Shown here: piece by piece, positions 49,430-58,445 of the stretch
How positions within the stretch are numbered: position 1 is the first letter of the stretch
How the letters are laid out: every line of letters begins with the position of its first letter
NCBI GenBank assembly: GCA_033675265.1
Contig: JAUJYZ010000886.1
Location: forward strand, 62,001-126,000
Length of the DNA: 64,000 nucleotides
Direction: 5' to 3'
From: Actinostola sp. cb2023
Lineage: Eukaryota; Cnidaria; Anthozoa; Actiniaria; Actinostolidae
Translations under genes and position numbers: made by a program
The notes under the pieces: model-generated
Database searches by the model: none
Seen by the model: only the letters and a program-made list of their open reading frames with translations
Told to the model about the DNA's origin: nothing

Positions 49430-49660
49430 CTAGACGCGTTGAGCGTTACTCGGCGGGTAGAATGATCAGCAGCTCAGAATGGATATATAAACGGCAAGGT
49501 TAAGAGTCCTAATAAAACAGGCTTAGAGTATGGGGAACTATTTCAGATGATAGTGACAATAGTGATGATAGTGATGATAGTCACCCGTTGGGTGACTCGG
49601 TAGGTCCCGGTATGTAGATCATGCATGCGTAATCCACAGGAAACCCAGGTTATATATATA
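49430..49660 (-). mobile_element. Left terminus of a further Helentron-like element (H7)
   Basis: CTAGACGCGTTGAGCGTTAC followed by TCGGCGGGTAG has the hairpin (ACGCG TTG AGCGT) and the start of an inverted repeat. A small GATGATAGT direct repeat follows (49550-49580). The opposite end was not found; CCACAGGAAACCCAGG at 49634 may be part of it. Confidence 0.4.
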
Positions 49661-50019
49661 TGTGTTGTGTAGAATGTATGTGGCCTTTACGTAAATAATT
49701 ATAGTAAAATACAGTAAATGAATGATAGCTTCTAAATAAAATGTATTTCACATGTTTATACCGTCTTGTCTTCATTTTTCCTCGTTTCGGTCGATTTTGA
49801 CGTGTTTTGGCTTCTCTAACTCTCCCCTCCATAAATAATGGGAAGGACGGAAACATTGTCGGTCGCAACTGAAGCGTGTTTTTTTCGTATTTTATTTGAC
49901 TGATCTCTCGTCTTGAACTATCTTATCTAGTATAACAACAACACGTGCAACGTCTCTCTAATGAACGTCATGAACTATATAACTCGTGGATTACACGACA
50001 CTCCGGGCGCACAATAAAG

Positions 50020-50321
50020 TTAACTGTTTATCCACTGTGCGATTTTGACTCTGGCCTTTTCAGCTGCAAGCCTCCTTGGTTTTGGATGTGGAAGATCATC
50101 TGTAGATGACTGAGTGTCTTCTTTGTTGACAGTTTCCTTTTCTCCTGTCAGCTGCATGTTGTCTTCTTCAAGTTCGTTTTCAGTTACACACGCTAGTGGG
50201 TATAATAAGCTTAGTGGTCGATTTTTAAAAGTTCTTTCCGTTTGTCGTTTGCACTTAGGCAGACCTTACTTGTCCATCTTGACTGGTGTATAACTTCTTT
50301 ATCCTTCCGAGTTTCCATGAT
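50020..50321 (-). pseudogene. Retroelement integrase/Pol C-terminal fragment, left half
   Basis: On the - strand, in three successive frames, one reads SQDGQVRSA, ERTFKNRPLSLLYPL, then PKPRRLAAEKARVKIAQWIN and a stop at 50020. The DGxVR..A and RPxxxLYPLE-type blocks are C-terminal integrase features of BEL and gypsy elements. The other half of the same region lies on the far side of the 4.6-kb element (54918-54985). Confidence 0.65.
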
Positions 50322-51238
50322 AGTAGTAGGGAAATGGGAGTTCTGGGCCACGGGCGGCCCGGTTCAGCCCGGGCTACACGGGCGGCCCGGGTCAGCCTGG
50401 GCTAGGGGGAGTTCTGGACCACGGGCGGCCCGGGCCAGTCCGGGGAAGGAGTCAGACCCTCTCTGGGCCACCTCTGGAGTTATTTTTAAAACGATCCTAT
50501 TCGGTCTGTGTTATTCCACGACTATTTGCAAAACAATATTGTGGTTTTTCGCTGACGTTTTTTTTTTATTTTCCCGTATTTCATTTTTCCGTGAGTCAGC
50601 AATTCGTGACACAAACACCAGCACAAACAAACATAGACTAAAGAATAAGACAAAGCCTGTGTACACAGTGGATAATCATCAAACAAACAAAACAAATTTA
50701 TTTCAATTACAGTAGGGTAAACAATGGTTTTCCCGTTGTTGGATGTCATCAGTTTTTATCACGTTATGTAACAACTGGTCTATTGCTTCATTTTATAAAG
50801 TATCTTCAACCTAATATTTTTATGTCGAGGTTTCAAACACCAATCTTCAGGATAAACAATGTACAAAGATAACTTAAACAATGGAGAGGCACGCTAGATA
50901 AGTGGTCTATTGTTGTATCAACAGGTGACCATATGTAAATTCGTCTGCGCCGTCAGAACAACAATAATAATAATAATAATAACTAACTGACAATATTGAC
51001 ACCATGCAGAGTCAAACACACGAGTCTTTTTAAAAATGTGATTTATTTACAACTTGGCAATTATAAAATCACAACATTTCTTTAAATAATTATAAAATCA
51101 CCATGACCACCAGTGTAGTTTCAAAGCTGCTTTATTAGACTTCTAAGACATTTAAACATCCAAAACAAACAAAGAATGAAATTTGATAGTTCACATTCAC
51201 TTGTTCTTAATACTTCTGCCAGTTAGGTATTGATTTAA
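50322..51238 (+). repeat. Left terminal inverted repeat of the mini-element
   Basis: About 0.9 kb matching 54030-54917 in reverse. Landmarks are the GC-rich block 50341-50470, TTCCGTGAGTCAGCAATTCG (50590), CAATTACAGTAGGGTAAACA (50704), the TAA repeat at 50965, and TTAGGTATTGATTTA (51222). The inner end covers the last codons and stop of the ATPase gene. ORFs in the arm (for example 50242-50715) appear on both arms and lack domain content. Confidence 0.9.
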
Positions 51239-52595
51239 TCACGGCTCTTAATCGTTCTGAACGTCGAGGAGGTGTCACTACATCGTCGTATTTATGGGCA
51301 TCCCGATAAGGTATCCACTTGATGGGTTTTTCTTTACTTGGTGGGGGAGTGGGTGGAAATATGTGTGGGCCAGATGGAGTGTTTGGTGTGCTGAACAAGA
51401 AGGTTGGTTGCCTCATTTCTGAATGGGTTCTTATTGGAGTAGAAGGAACCTCAACTGAAGTCGATGGTCTCAAAGTAGATGGTATTCTAATTTTAGAGGT
51501 GAGGCGTTGTAACATGGAAGGTGGTTTAGATGTAACAAAACCACTATCACGACTTAGACTTGTCGAGGGAACATGTTCTGGGGTTGTAAAAGCCGATAGA
51601 TGACTTTCATCAGCCAACGGTGGTAGGACTGATTCTTGCCTTGGTCTAACCACCACACTGTTCGGAAGTTGTTGTTTGAGGTGGAGGTAGCGATTAAACA
51701 GTGAAGTGTATTCTTTCACTTTCACCTCTGGAGGAACACTGGGGTCTTTTAAAATGTGGTCCATCTGCTCTTCTAAATTTTGCATGGCCTTTAAGAGGGG
51801 TGATAGGTACCCTTGACGTTGAAAAAAGTTACCGATGGTCTTCATCGCATCCAATTGACCCCCAGTCTGTGGGGGATCGTTGGGAAGAACATTAGTACGC
51901 AGTCGGCACTCCTCTGGAGTGTTGGGTTTGAGATCCACAAAAAGGTAGCCGAAAGGCCGTTCGACAGCCGCTTCATACTTATGAAGAAACTGGTCGAGAA
52001 CTAGGTATGCGGCATTCAAGCTCAACGTGCGCATGATTTTGCCTTGAAAGTAGACATTCTGACAGAGGAAAATGACACTGAGATTTCTATGGTGGGATCC
52101 CTTGGTGAATAAATTCATAATTCTTTTGTCGTTGGAGGTCTCGGCCATTTGGTCGTCAATGACTATTAGATTGTTGGTTTGGGGATCAAAATACCAATCC
52201 TCGTCCAGGTCGTGAGGGATGTCTTTGACAAACTCGATCCCTGGCAGAGTCTGCTGCATTTTCTCATAGGCCGGTTGCCATTGCGAATAGCTCCATACAA
52301 TACGTTGAGGGGGAGGTTGAATCACTCTACTTGCGTGTTGAAGCAAGTTCTGAACCCAGACCGTTTTTCCCGATCCCGTCATTCCCGCCACGATAGCCGT
52401 GAAGGGGTGGAGTAACTGAAAACGGTCACATTTTGTGTCTTCAACAATTTGAGTCCGGGAGTAGGGAGTAATCCGTTGACCCCCTTTTTGCATTTCACTT
52501 TCTTGTAGTAAGCGTTTTCTATCAGGACCACTGATCTTGTGCACTCGAGTTAGATGAGACCACACATGTTGTACGGACTTGCCGCAAATAGGACA
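51207..52595 (-). CDS. Packaging-type P-loop ATPase with N-terminal zinc finger
   Basis: The ORF reads from about 52595 to a stop at 51207 (452 codons counted from a GTG at 52565). A C2H2 finger lies at the very start (CPICGKSVQHVWSHLTRVH). Then come Walker A (GMTGSGKTVW, about residue 61), Walker B (NNLIVIDDQM, about 131) and the SHHRNLSVIFLCQN strand (about 157), followed by VDLKPNTPEECRLRT and a Pro-rich C-terminal tail. This is the FtsK/HerA-like ATPase of Polintons and related dsDNA viruses that drives DNA into capsids. No ATG precedes the finger in this frame: upstream the frame runs into a CCGAG repeat and a stop at 52698, so the start is lost, non-AUG or in a spliced exon. Confidence 0.82.
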   Translation of the reverse strand, partial: CPICGKSVQHVWSHLTRVHKISGPDRKRLLQESEMQKGGQRITPYSRTQIVEDTKCDRFQLLHPFTAIVAGMTGSGKTVWVQNLLQHASRVIQPPPQRIVWSYSQWQPAYEKMQQTLPGIEFVKDIPHDLDEDWYFDPQTNNLIVIDDQMAETSNDKRIMNLFTKGSHHRNLSVIFLCQNVYFQGKIMRTLSLNAAYLVLDQFLHKYEAAVERPFGYLFVDLKPNTPEECRLRTNVLPNDPPQTGGQLDAMKTIGNFFQRQGYLSPLLKAMQNLEEQMDHILKDPSVPPEVKVKEYTSLFNRYLHLKQQLPNSVVVRPRQESVLPPLADESHLSAFTTPEHVPSTSLSRDSGFVTSKPPSMLQRLTSKIRIPSTLRPSTSVEVPSTPIRTHSEMRQPTFLFSTPNTPSGPHIFPPTPPPSKEKPIKWIPYRDAHKYDDVVTPPRRSERLRAVIKSIPNWQKY

Positions 52596-52600
52596 GACGG

Positions 52601-52670
52601 CTCGGCTCGGCTCGGCTCGGCTCGGCTCGGCTCGGCTCGGCTCGGCTCGGCTCGGCTCGGCTCGGCTCGG
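52601..52670. repeat. (CTCGG)14 pentanucleotide microsatellite
   Basis: Fourteen perfect copies of CTCGG immediately upstream of the ATPase zinc finger. On the - strand it encodes Pro-Ser-Arg-Ala-Glu in any frame, with no stops. A change in copy number other than by multiples of three would shift the frame upstream of the ATPase. Confidence 0.97.
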
Positions 52671-52732
52671 TAGGCTCGTATAAGCTCGTAGACACGGTTA
52701 TATGGCTATTGACCACTTAGTTGATAAATGAA

Positions 52733-52746
52733 TAATATATAAATAG
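52733..52746. promoter_or_regulatory. TATA-like element in the divergent intergenic region
   Basis: AATAATATATAAATAG lies in the roughly 100-bp region between the start regions of the - strand ATPase and the + strand gene at 52799. It stands about 60 bp before that ATG, a fitting distance for a TATA box plus a short leader. Its use is inferred. Confidence 0.5.
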
Positions 52747-52798
52747 TGCTACCTTTATTTAGGTAATTCATTTAGGAAGTAACCACTCTACAGACAAC

Positions 52799-53173
52799 AT
52801 GAGTCAATTGCTTTGTCAAAATTTTGGCTATTTGCATCATTTAGCACATTGTTCACCTCACCAGAGGGCTTTTTTACTGGCTTCCGCTAGTCCAGAACAG
52901 GTTCATGCCATTTGTGAAGTGTGTTTTAATTTGTGTATGGGCACTATTCCGGTTACGGTTGGACTAAAAGAAAGACTTAGACCACATGTGGATATTATAA
53001 GAGAATTAGCGAACTCATCAATTCCTTTCAAAACCAAGAAAAATAACTCTAGCCCAACACGGTGGGGGGTTTGTGTCCGATGTCATGTCACCGCTGATGT
53101 CGGCTTTGAGCCTGTTTTTGCTATAAGTAACGTCATCTTGAAAGAAAACCTTCATTATACCTTGACTACCTGA
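52799..53173 (+). CDS. Small helical protein of the mini-element
   Basis: 124 codons. The first 75 residues are helical and carry the pattern LHHLAHCSPHQRAFLLASAS ... ICEVCFNLCMGTIPVTVGLK ... LRPHVDIIRELA, followed by a basic FKTKKNN. I know similar short proteins from uncharacterised ORFs of marine-invertebrate genomes, often beside the packaging ATPase type found here; their role is unknown. In other members a QRGGF-like end follows the lysines; here the C-terminal 35 residues differ (GVCVRCHVTADVGFEP), perhaps after a frame change. It ends 9 bp before the next gene. Confidence 0.65.
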   Translation: MSQLLCQNFGYLHHLAHCSPHQRAFLLASASPEQVHAICEVCFNLCMGTIPVTVGLKERLRPHVDIIRELANSSIPFKTKKNNSSPTRWGVCVRCHVTADVGFEPVFAISNVILKENLHYTLTT

Positions 53174-53182
53174 GGAAGCAAC

Positions 53183-53983
53183 ATGAAGAGATCAAGAGTC
53201 GATTCTACTAGCTCTGAAGAAAGTTCAGTTTCTGGAGAGAGTTCCTCGGAATTGGACATTTTTGATGACGACGATATCGAAGAAGTTATGCAGAATATCT
53301 CCCAGAGTACTATCCCGAAAGATAAGGCTCTAGCTTTTCTTCACAGTCTTGCTGCTTCAAAAAGTATTTTATACTGGAATTCTCATGGTGAGATGACTTA
53401 TCATCAACGAAGAATTCCCCTGACTAATATAGTAGAACTCATTGAATATGCCATGTTACCTTACAACCTCGATGTCAGAACCCCGAGAGGACTCAAAACA
53501 TTCACGAACGGGTTGTCGGAAGTCGGAATTGACAAAACACTTATACGAAACAAACGCTTGCTGGCAGATCTGGTTGCTAGGCAACCTGAAGAAGAGGATA
53601 CTGACGATGAGAGTGAGAGTGGAGAAGAAGAAACGGATGAATCTAAGGCAGAAAGCACATCAACAGAATCTGACAGTGGCAAGTCGGAAAGTTCAGAATC
53701 GGATGATGAACCAAGGGAGTGTCACGTGTGTCGTGACTTCAAACCGTTCTACTCGATACCTATTGTTCAATGCCCTAGATGTCTATGGCGAGAAGGCTAC
53801 TACTGCCGTCAGAATCAACATGTCGAGTGTGATGTGTGTGCACATGTGTTCCCAGTGGATGTCAAAACCACAAAAATAACCTTCTGTCGTTGTAGAGACT
53901 GTGATGCTGTTCATGAATTGTCGTTAAAATTCAATAAATTGAAACTCGACGTTGACGGGGAACAAGAATCTGAAGAAAATTAA
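53183..53983 (+). CDS. Acidic zinc-binding protein of the mini-element
   Basis: 266 codons. An acidic Ser-rich start (1-40) precedes a conserved-looking core: ILYWNSHGEMTYHQRRIPLT, NIVELIEYAML, GLKTFTNGLSEVGIDKTLIR. A very acidic Ser/Glu linker follows (135-175). The C-terminal part (about 180-250) has CxxC pairs (CHVC, CPRC, CDVC, CRCRDC) that could bind two zinc ions. The W..GE and IP.TNIVELI pattern recalls uncharacterised proteins found beside the same ATPase type in invertebrate genomes. The stop is followed by AATAAA (54018) before the right inverted repeat. The function is unknown; DNA or capsid interaction would be a guess. Confidence 0.7.
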   Translation: MKRSRVDSTSSEESSVSGESSSELDIFDDDDIEEVMQNISQSTIPKDKALAFLHSLAASKSILYWNSHGEMTYHQRRIPLTNIVELIEYAMLPYNLDVRTPRGLKTFTNGLSEVGIDKTLIRNKRLLADLVARQPEEEDTDDESESGEEETDESKAESTSTESDSGKSESSESDDEPRECHVCRDFKPFYSIPIVQCPRCLWREGYYCRQNQHVECDVCAHVFPVDVKTTKITFCRCRDCDAVHELSLKFNKLKLDVDGEQESEEN

Positions 53984-54015
53984 ACAGTTGAATTGTCTTT
54001 TGTCGTGTAAACCCC

Positions 54016-54023
54016 AAATAAAA
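54016..54023 (+). terminator. Poly(A) signal of the + strand genes
   Basis: CAAATAAAAC about 35 bp after the stop of the acidic protein, at the inner edge of the right inverted repeat. Another AATAAA occurs at 54107. Confidence 0.55.
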
Positions 54024-54029
54024 CTTTCT

Positions 54030-54917
54030 AAATCAATACCTAACTGACAGAAGTATCAAATTTCATTCTTTGTTTGTTTTGGATGTTTAAATGTCTTAGT
54101 AGTCTAATAATAAAACTTTCTAAATCAATTTGAGTTGTCATGGTGATTTTATGATAATTTAGAGAAATGTTGTGATTTTATAATTGCCAAGTTGTAAATA
54201 AATCACATTTTTAAAAAGACTCGTGTGTTTGACTCTGCATGGTGTCAATATTGTCAGTTAGTTATTATTATTATTATTGTTGTTCTGACGGCGCAGACGA
54301 ATTTACATATGGTCACCTGTTGATACAACAATAGACCACTTATCTAGCGTGCCTCTCCATTGTTTAAGTTATCTTTGTACATTGTTTATCCTGAAGATTG
54401 GTGTTTGAAACCTCGACATAAAAATATTAGGTTGAAGATACTTTATAAAATGAAGCAATAGACCAGTTGTTACATAACGTGATAAAAACTGATGACATCC
54501 AACAACGGGAAAACCATTGTTTACCCTACTGTAATTGAAATAAATTTGTTTTGTTTGTTTGATGATTATCCACTGTGTACACAGGCTTTGTCTTATTCTT
54601 TAGTCTATGTTTGTTTGTGCTGGTGTTTGTGTCACGAATTGCTGACTCACGGAAAAATGAAATACGGGAAAATAAAAAAAACGTCAGCGAAAAACCACAA
54701 TATTGTTTTGCAAATAGTCGTGGAATAACACAGACCGAATAGGATCGTTTTAAAAATAACTCCAGAGGTGGCCCGGAGAGGGTCTGACTCCTTCCCCGGA
54801 CTGGCCCGGGCCGCCCGTGGTCCAGAACTCCCCCTAGCCCAGGCTGACCCGGGCCGCCCGTGTAGCCCGGGCTGAACCGGGCCGCCCGTGGCCCAGAACT
54901 CCCATTTCCCTACTACT
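54030..54917 (-). repeat. Right terminal inverted repeat of the mini-element
   Basis: Reverse copy of 50322-51238, beginning AATCAATACCTAACTGACAG and ending ACTCCCATTTCCCTACTACT. The two arms are very similar but not identical (for example CACCAGTGTAGTTTCAAAGCTGC near 51110 has no exact partner). Confidence 0.9.
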
Positions 54918-54985
54918 CACGAAGGATGATGTTTTCTTTAAGTTGTACTACATCTCCTACAATCTGTATTTTTGTAGTACATTTT
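54918..54985 (-). pseudogene. Retroelement integrase fragment, right half
   Basis: On the - strand, IQIVGDVVQLKENIILRE runs up to the mini-element boundary. VGDVVxLKxxxxxR is the start of the C-terminal integrase domain of BEL/gypsy elements, and the DGQVRSA...RPLSLLYPL continuation is on the other side of the element (50020-50321). The mini-element therefore split this older sequence. Confidence 0.6.
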
Positions 54986-55041
54986 CTCGAGTCAATCAAT
55001 CCCTGCAATGAACTTTATCAAGGCTTAAACAGGAAATTCCG

Positions 55042-55050
55042 GTATAAAAG
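55042..55050 (+). promoter_or_regulatory. TATA box of the P2X7-like gene
   Basis: GGTATAAAAGGCGCG is a canonical metazoan TATA box in a GC-rich setting. Transcription would start about 30 bp on (near 55075), giving a 5' UTR of about 185 bp before ATG 55259. The 4.6-kb element ends only 125 bp upstream. Confidence 0.7.
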
Positions 55051-55258
55051 GCGCGTGGCCAGGCCAATGTCGAGTCAGTTACCTGTCAATCACCGTAGAG
55101 TGCGGATCTCCGCAACTATCGGCGCGGCCTCGACGAAGACTCGGTGTTTTCACGAATGCAAAAGTGATAATTTGAACCATTTTTCAATATTATTCTATTA
55201 TTTAATTAACACAAGAAAACTGAAGAAAGACTCGGAATAACATTTTGTTTTCGTCAAG

Positions 55259-57290
55259 ATGTCTTCAACCGTGAAAGTAAGTGAAAACGCCCAATGAGTG
55301 ATTGTTTCAATTTGTTGAATTTTGACGATATATTTTTGAGTCCTCACCAAACAAATTCATTGTTGTTTTTTCTAGTTTACTGTAGAAATAAAGAAAGAAC
55401 TGGAAACAGACTTTTTAAAGTATATTCAAGAAATTGAAGGCAGTTTGATTCCTGAGGAGAAAAAGAAGACAGGTAACGTAGTTTTATGCGCCGGCGCATA
55501 AATTTATGCAAAGCCCGCGAAAACAAGAGGCGGGTTTGTAGATTTCATGGCGGACTCATGGCGGTACGGTGGTTGTTCGCTGTTGGATTTCGATCAATTT
55601 CACGCCAATTTTAGAATAAATGTTCATTTTTCTTCTTCTTTTTTGTTTGATTTTAGGCACTAATAATGGGCGGAGGCACAGCAAAAAGCTGAAAATCGAA
55701 GTCGGTAAGTCATGCTGTCCTTGTGCTTGTATGTAGTTGTGAAGACCATCGATGTTTTCAATATGGCGTCTCATCTCTTCGACAACTTTTTTGGTTTTGC
55801 TGATCGTATAGGCATCGTTCATTTCCCCAAACAATAACACTTCTTTTTCATGTGTTTCCAAGTACTGTTAATCTCCTAATAAGAACTTCTTCTACATTAA
55901 TTACCTAAAAGTAGTGTTCTGAATTTCGAATACAAATGACAATGTAAGCTTATTAGCGTCATGTTCGCCGATACTTGAACAAACTATTATAGATAATTTA
56001 TTGCAGGCTAAACAGAAACAGTGTTCATTATCGTATTTGTGTGGGTGTGGTTTTTTACTTACAGCGATGCGAGGTTTGAATTTGAATAATAATATGCAAG
56101 AATTATAATATTGTATTCATAAAGAACTGCATGACATAAATTGACATTTAAATTTGTATATTTGCAGTTCACCCACTGTAAATAAAGATTATTATTATTA
56201 TAAAGAACTTTATTATTATTAGAGTGCAAACACTAAAACCATGAAACAGTACAAACTATTTAGTGCTAAATAGCACCCACAAAAACAGAAGACATTGCAC
56301 TATTTAGTGCTAATTAAAGTTAGCACTGTTTCATGATTTTAGTGTTTGCACTCTATTGAAGAAATAGAAAACGAGGCAGCGTGCTCTATCGAGTTTATAG
56401 AAGCACGCGGGAATTGGAAGAATACGAGAGAAGTGCTAGGATACGCCTTGTGCTTCTTGCACTTCTTGAGTCTTCTTTCAATTCCCAAGTGCTTCTATAA
56501 CTCGATAGAGCACAGCTACTGAGTTTTCTATTTCTTTTATAAAATACAAGTATGATTTTGTTCGTTGCAAAAATGTTTGAATATCTGCGCGCACGTGCAC
56601 TGTGCTCTCATAGAACATGCAGAATATGCATCCTTTGGCCAATCAGAGCACACGTTATATCATAGTTATTTTATAATATAAATTGAGTGATGATCGAGTA
56701 GGACAAATAATTTATTGATCTCATGAACCACTATTTTCTAATGTCGATTTGTTATATACTAGGTGACAAGAAACCTACCAATCCAATCAAACTGAAAAGG
56801 TAAGCTTTTGATACAACACAAAACTGAAATTAATAAATGGTCAGTATACAAACAACTAAATACCATGGTACTCTAAAATGGCATTACATAAAAATCAATA
56901 TTTTAATGTATCTAATATAAAGACTGTTGTGTTTTTCTTTGTTTGTGTGGTTGTGCTGATAAATATTTAACTTCCATTTTAGTGAATCTACTGCTGAAGA
57001 ATGTCCTTTCTGCCTTCAGACGCCTTGTGTGGTTTTACCAGGAAGACCAAGAGGACTTGAGAGACCAACAAACCACACAAAGCGTCTGAAGGAATACAGA
57101 TTTTATTATATACTCATCATTATGTAAATCAGGGCTATGGACTAATGAGCTATACCTTGAAAGAAAACAGGAGCTGGGGTGTCACATTACTGACATCAGA
57201 GAAGTGATGCCTTGGTGTGTAGTACAAGATGTTAGAAATAGGTGGCCAAACCCTCCTCATATACCATATATGGGTCATAGACGAGCATGA
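55259..57290 (+). CDS. Five-exon gene with P2X7 C-terminal-like last exon
   Basis: Exons 55259-55276, 55376-55472, 55657-55704, 56763-56799 and 56983-57290 have GT-AG borders and compatible phases. The first four encode a Lys/Glu-rich, helix-prone segment (FTVEIKKELETDFLKYIQEI; TNNGRRHSKKLKI). The last has CPFCLQTPCVV, then a charged stretch, then DIREVMPWCVVQDVRNRWPN and PYMGH. The pattern of paired cysteines, an aromatic helix, REIMPxC and R.R.PNP..PYMGH resembles the cytosolic C-terminal (ballast) domain of P2X7 that also occurs alone in invertebrates. One extra base near 57100 shifts the frame between YRFYY and SGLWTNELYLERKQ, so the copy is either a pseudogene or carries a sequencing error. 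The gene's role is unknown. Confidence 0.6.
56220..56357. mobile_element. MITE in intron 3 of the P2X7-like gene
   Basis: AGAGTGCAAACACTAAAACC followed by ATGAAACAGT is inverted at the right as ACTGTTTCATGA followed by TTTTAGTGTTTGCACTCT. The inner arms (TTTAGTGCTAA) also pair. About 135 bp, no coding sequence. Confidence 0.8.
56360..56540. mobile_element. Second MITE, abutting the first
   Basis: AGAAATAGAAAAC ... TGCTCTATCGAGTTTATAGA ... GGGAATTGGAAG pairs with CTTTCAATTCCC ... TCTATAACTCGATAGAGCAC ... GTTTTCTATTTCT. About 180 bp. The two MITEs adjoin with only a few bases between. Confidence 0.8.
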
Positions 57291-57415
57291 GTAATACTAA
57301 GATGCAACCATAGTTTTATTTATTACATTAGAAAGGAATGGTTTTGAAGCCCAGCAAACATCATTAACCATTGCATTTGAGTCTAAATCAAAATATTGTA
57401 CACAGTTACAGTCCA

Positions 57416-57416
<1 letters not shown>

Positions 57417-57459
<43 letters not shown>

Positions 57460-57854
57460 ACTTGACCCATGTTTGTGAAACCCTGATCCTGTTTAGGACA
57501 AAAAGATCTAAAATACCTACCCTGTCTAGGACAACACCACCCTCTATTTTAGGACCCTGTTTAGGACAAAGGGCAAAATACACACTGTCTTCTTTTACAC
57601 AATTTTAACATGTTTTATGTTGACTGATGACCTGATAAAGATCGGCAAGCGTCTCGGATCTCGGATGGCTAAATACCGGAAAAATACATATTTAACGACG
57701 ACAATCGTGCATTACCATACCCTGTATAAGACAGACTCACATAAAATTATATACCCTGTTCAGGACAGCGAGGTCAAAAAACCATACCCTGTCCAGCGGC
57801 ACGTCCCGTATAGCCCATATATGGGAGTACTCTCCCCCCCCCCCCCCCCGGGTT
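57417..57854. mobile_element. G-tract-ended repeat element
   Basis: It starts with a run of about 40 G (57417-57458) followed by TACTTGACCCATG, and ends with CATATATGGGAGTACTCTCC followed by about 15 C. Inside, CCTGT(C/T)(T/C)AGGACA is repeated five times. Repeats beginning GGGGGTACTCCCATATATGG are familiar in several marine invertebrates. It follows the P2X7-like gene by about 130 bp. Confidence 0.6.
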
Positions 57855-58117
57855 ACAGCGACCTACTCAACATCCATGTTGTGCTTCGTAACCATTCTTT
57901 TCTATCAACTATGGTGCAACTTACATGGAGTCTATGTTTTTATTAACAAATTACATTGATTTTACTGTCGTTTATACTACGGTATATGTATTAGACCAGC
58001 TGACACATTCAAGCAAGTGAGTGGAAATTTGGTTCAAAGTATAAAATATTGAAAATATATCCCATATAGGTTATGAGGAAGTTTAATTGACATACCTGTT
58101 TCTTACATCTTGTATGA

Positions 58118-58315
58118 TTTAACAAATAGACCAGCTTTTCCATTGTTCCATTCAGTAATACAGCATGAAGGAAATGATGAGAGCACAAAATAAGTGTAGG
58201 GAGAGCATGAGCCGTTAGGCAAGTGCACTCCACACTTCTCGAGTGCTCTCAGTAGTAACGTCCTAAGTGCTTTATTACTAAACGGAGCAATGGAAAAGCT
58301 GGTCTATTTGTTTTA
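58118..58315. mobile_element. MITE of about 195 bp
   Basis: AACAAATAGACCAGCTTTTC followed by CATTGTTCC is inverted at the right as GAGCAATGGAAAAGCTGGTC followed by TATTTGTT. The inner arms (TAAGTG.. / ..AAGTGC; CTCGAGTGCTCTC) are partial. No coding sequence. Confidence 0.75.
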
Positions 58316-58387
58316 TTATATAGAAACTGGATTTTTGATTTAAAAAAAATGAGAAGGGTAAAAAAAATGGGAAGCACTTGAGGATTC

Positions 58388-58445
58388 TGTTGTGTTTTTG
58401 AATAAAATTTTAGTTAAAGTGTGCACTACTGATGCCATTGTCATG
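58388..58445. repeat. Half copy of the 15349-15452 MITE family
   Basis: GATTCTGTTGTGTTTTTGAA followed by TAAAATTTTAGTTAAAGTG matches the left arm of the MITE at 15349. The right arm is replaced by unrelated sequence. Confidence 0.65.

Larger units (their letters stand above)
50322..54917. mobile_element. 4.6-kb Polinton-like mini-element with 0.9-kb inverted repeats
   Basis: The left end AGTAGTAGGGAAATGGGAGT is inverted at the right as ACTCCCATTTCCCTACTACT. The arms run to about 51238 and from about 54030, including a GC-rich section (GGCCGCCCG repeats), poly-T and TAA repeats. Between them are a packaging-type ATPase gene (- strand) and two genes on the + strand; all transcription runs outward from a shared start region near 52700-52800 and ends at the inner edge of the arms. 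No DNA polymerase, integrase, protease or capsid gene fits. No clean target duplication is seen. It may be a reduced Polinton/adintovirus relative mobilised in trans; that is inference. Confidence 0.78.

Noticed and set aside
50242..50749. ORFs in the inverted repeats of the 4.6-kb element
   Set aside because: The same reading appears in both arms, with poly-T and low-complexity content and no recognisable domain; kept as part of the terminal repeat.
50300..54940. 6-bp target duplication typical of Polintons around the mini-element
   Set aside because: The bases outside the arms (CCATGAT and CACGAAG) do not match; the exact edge is uncertain.
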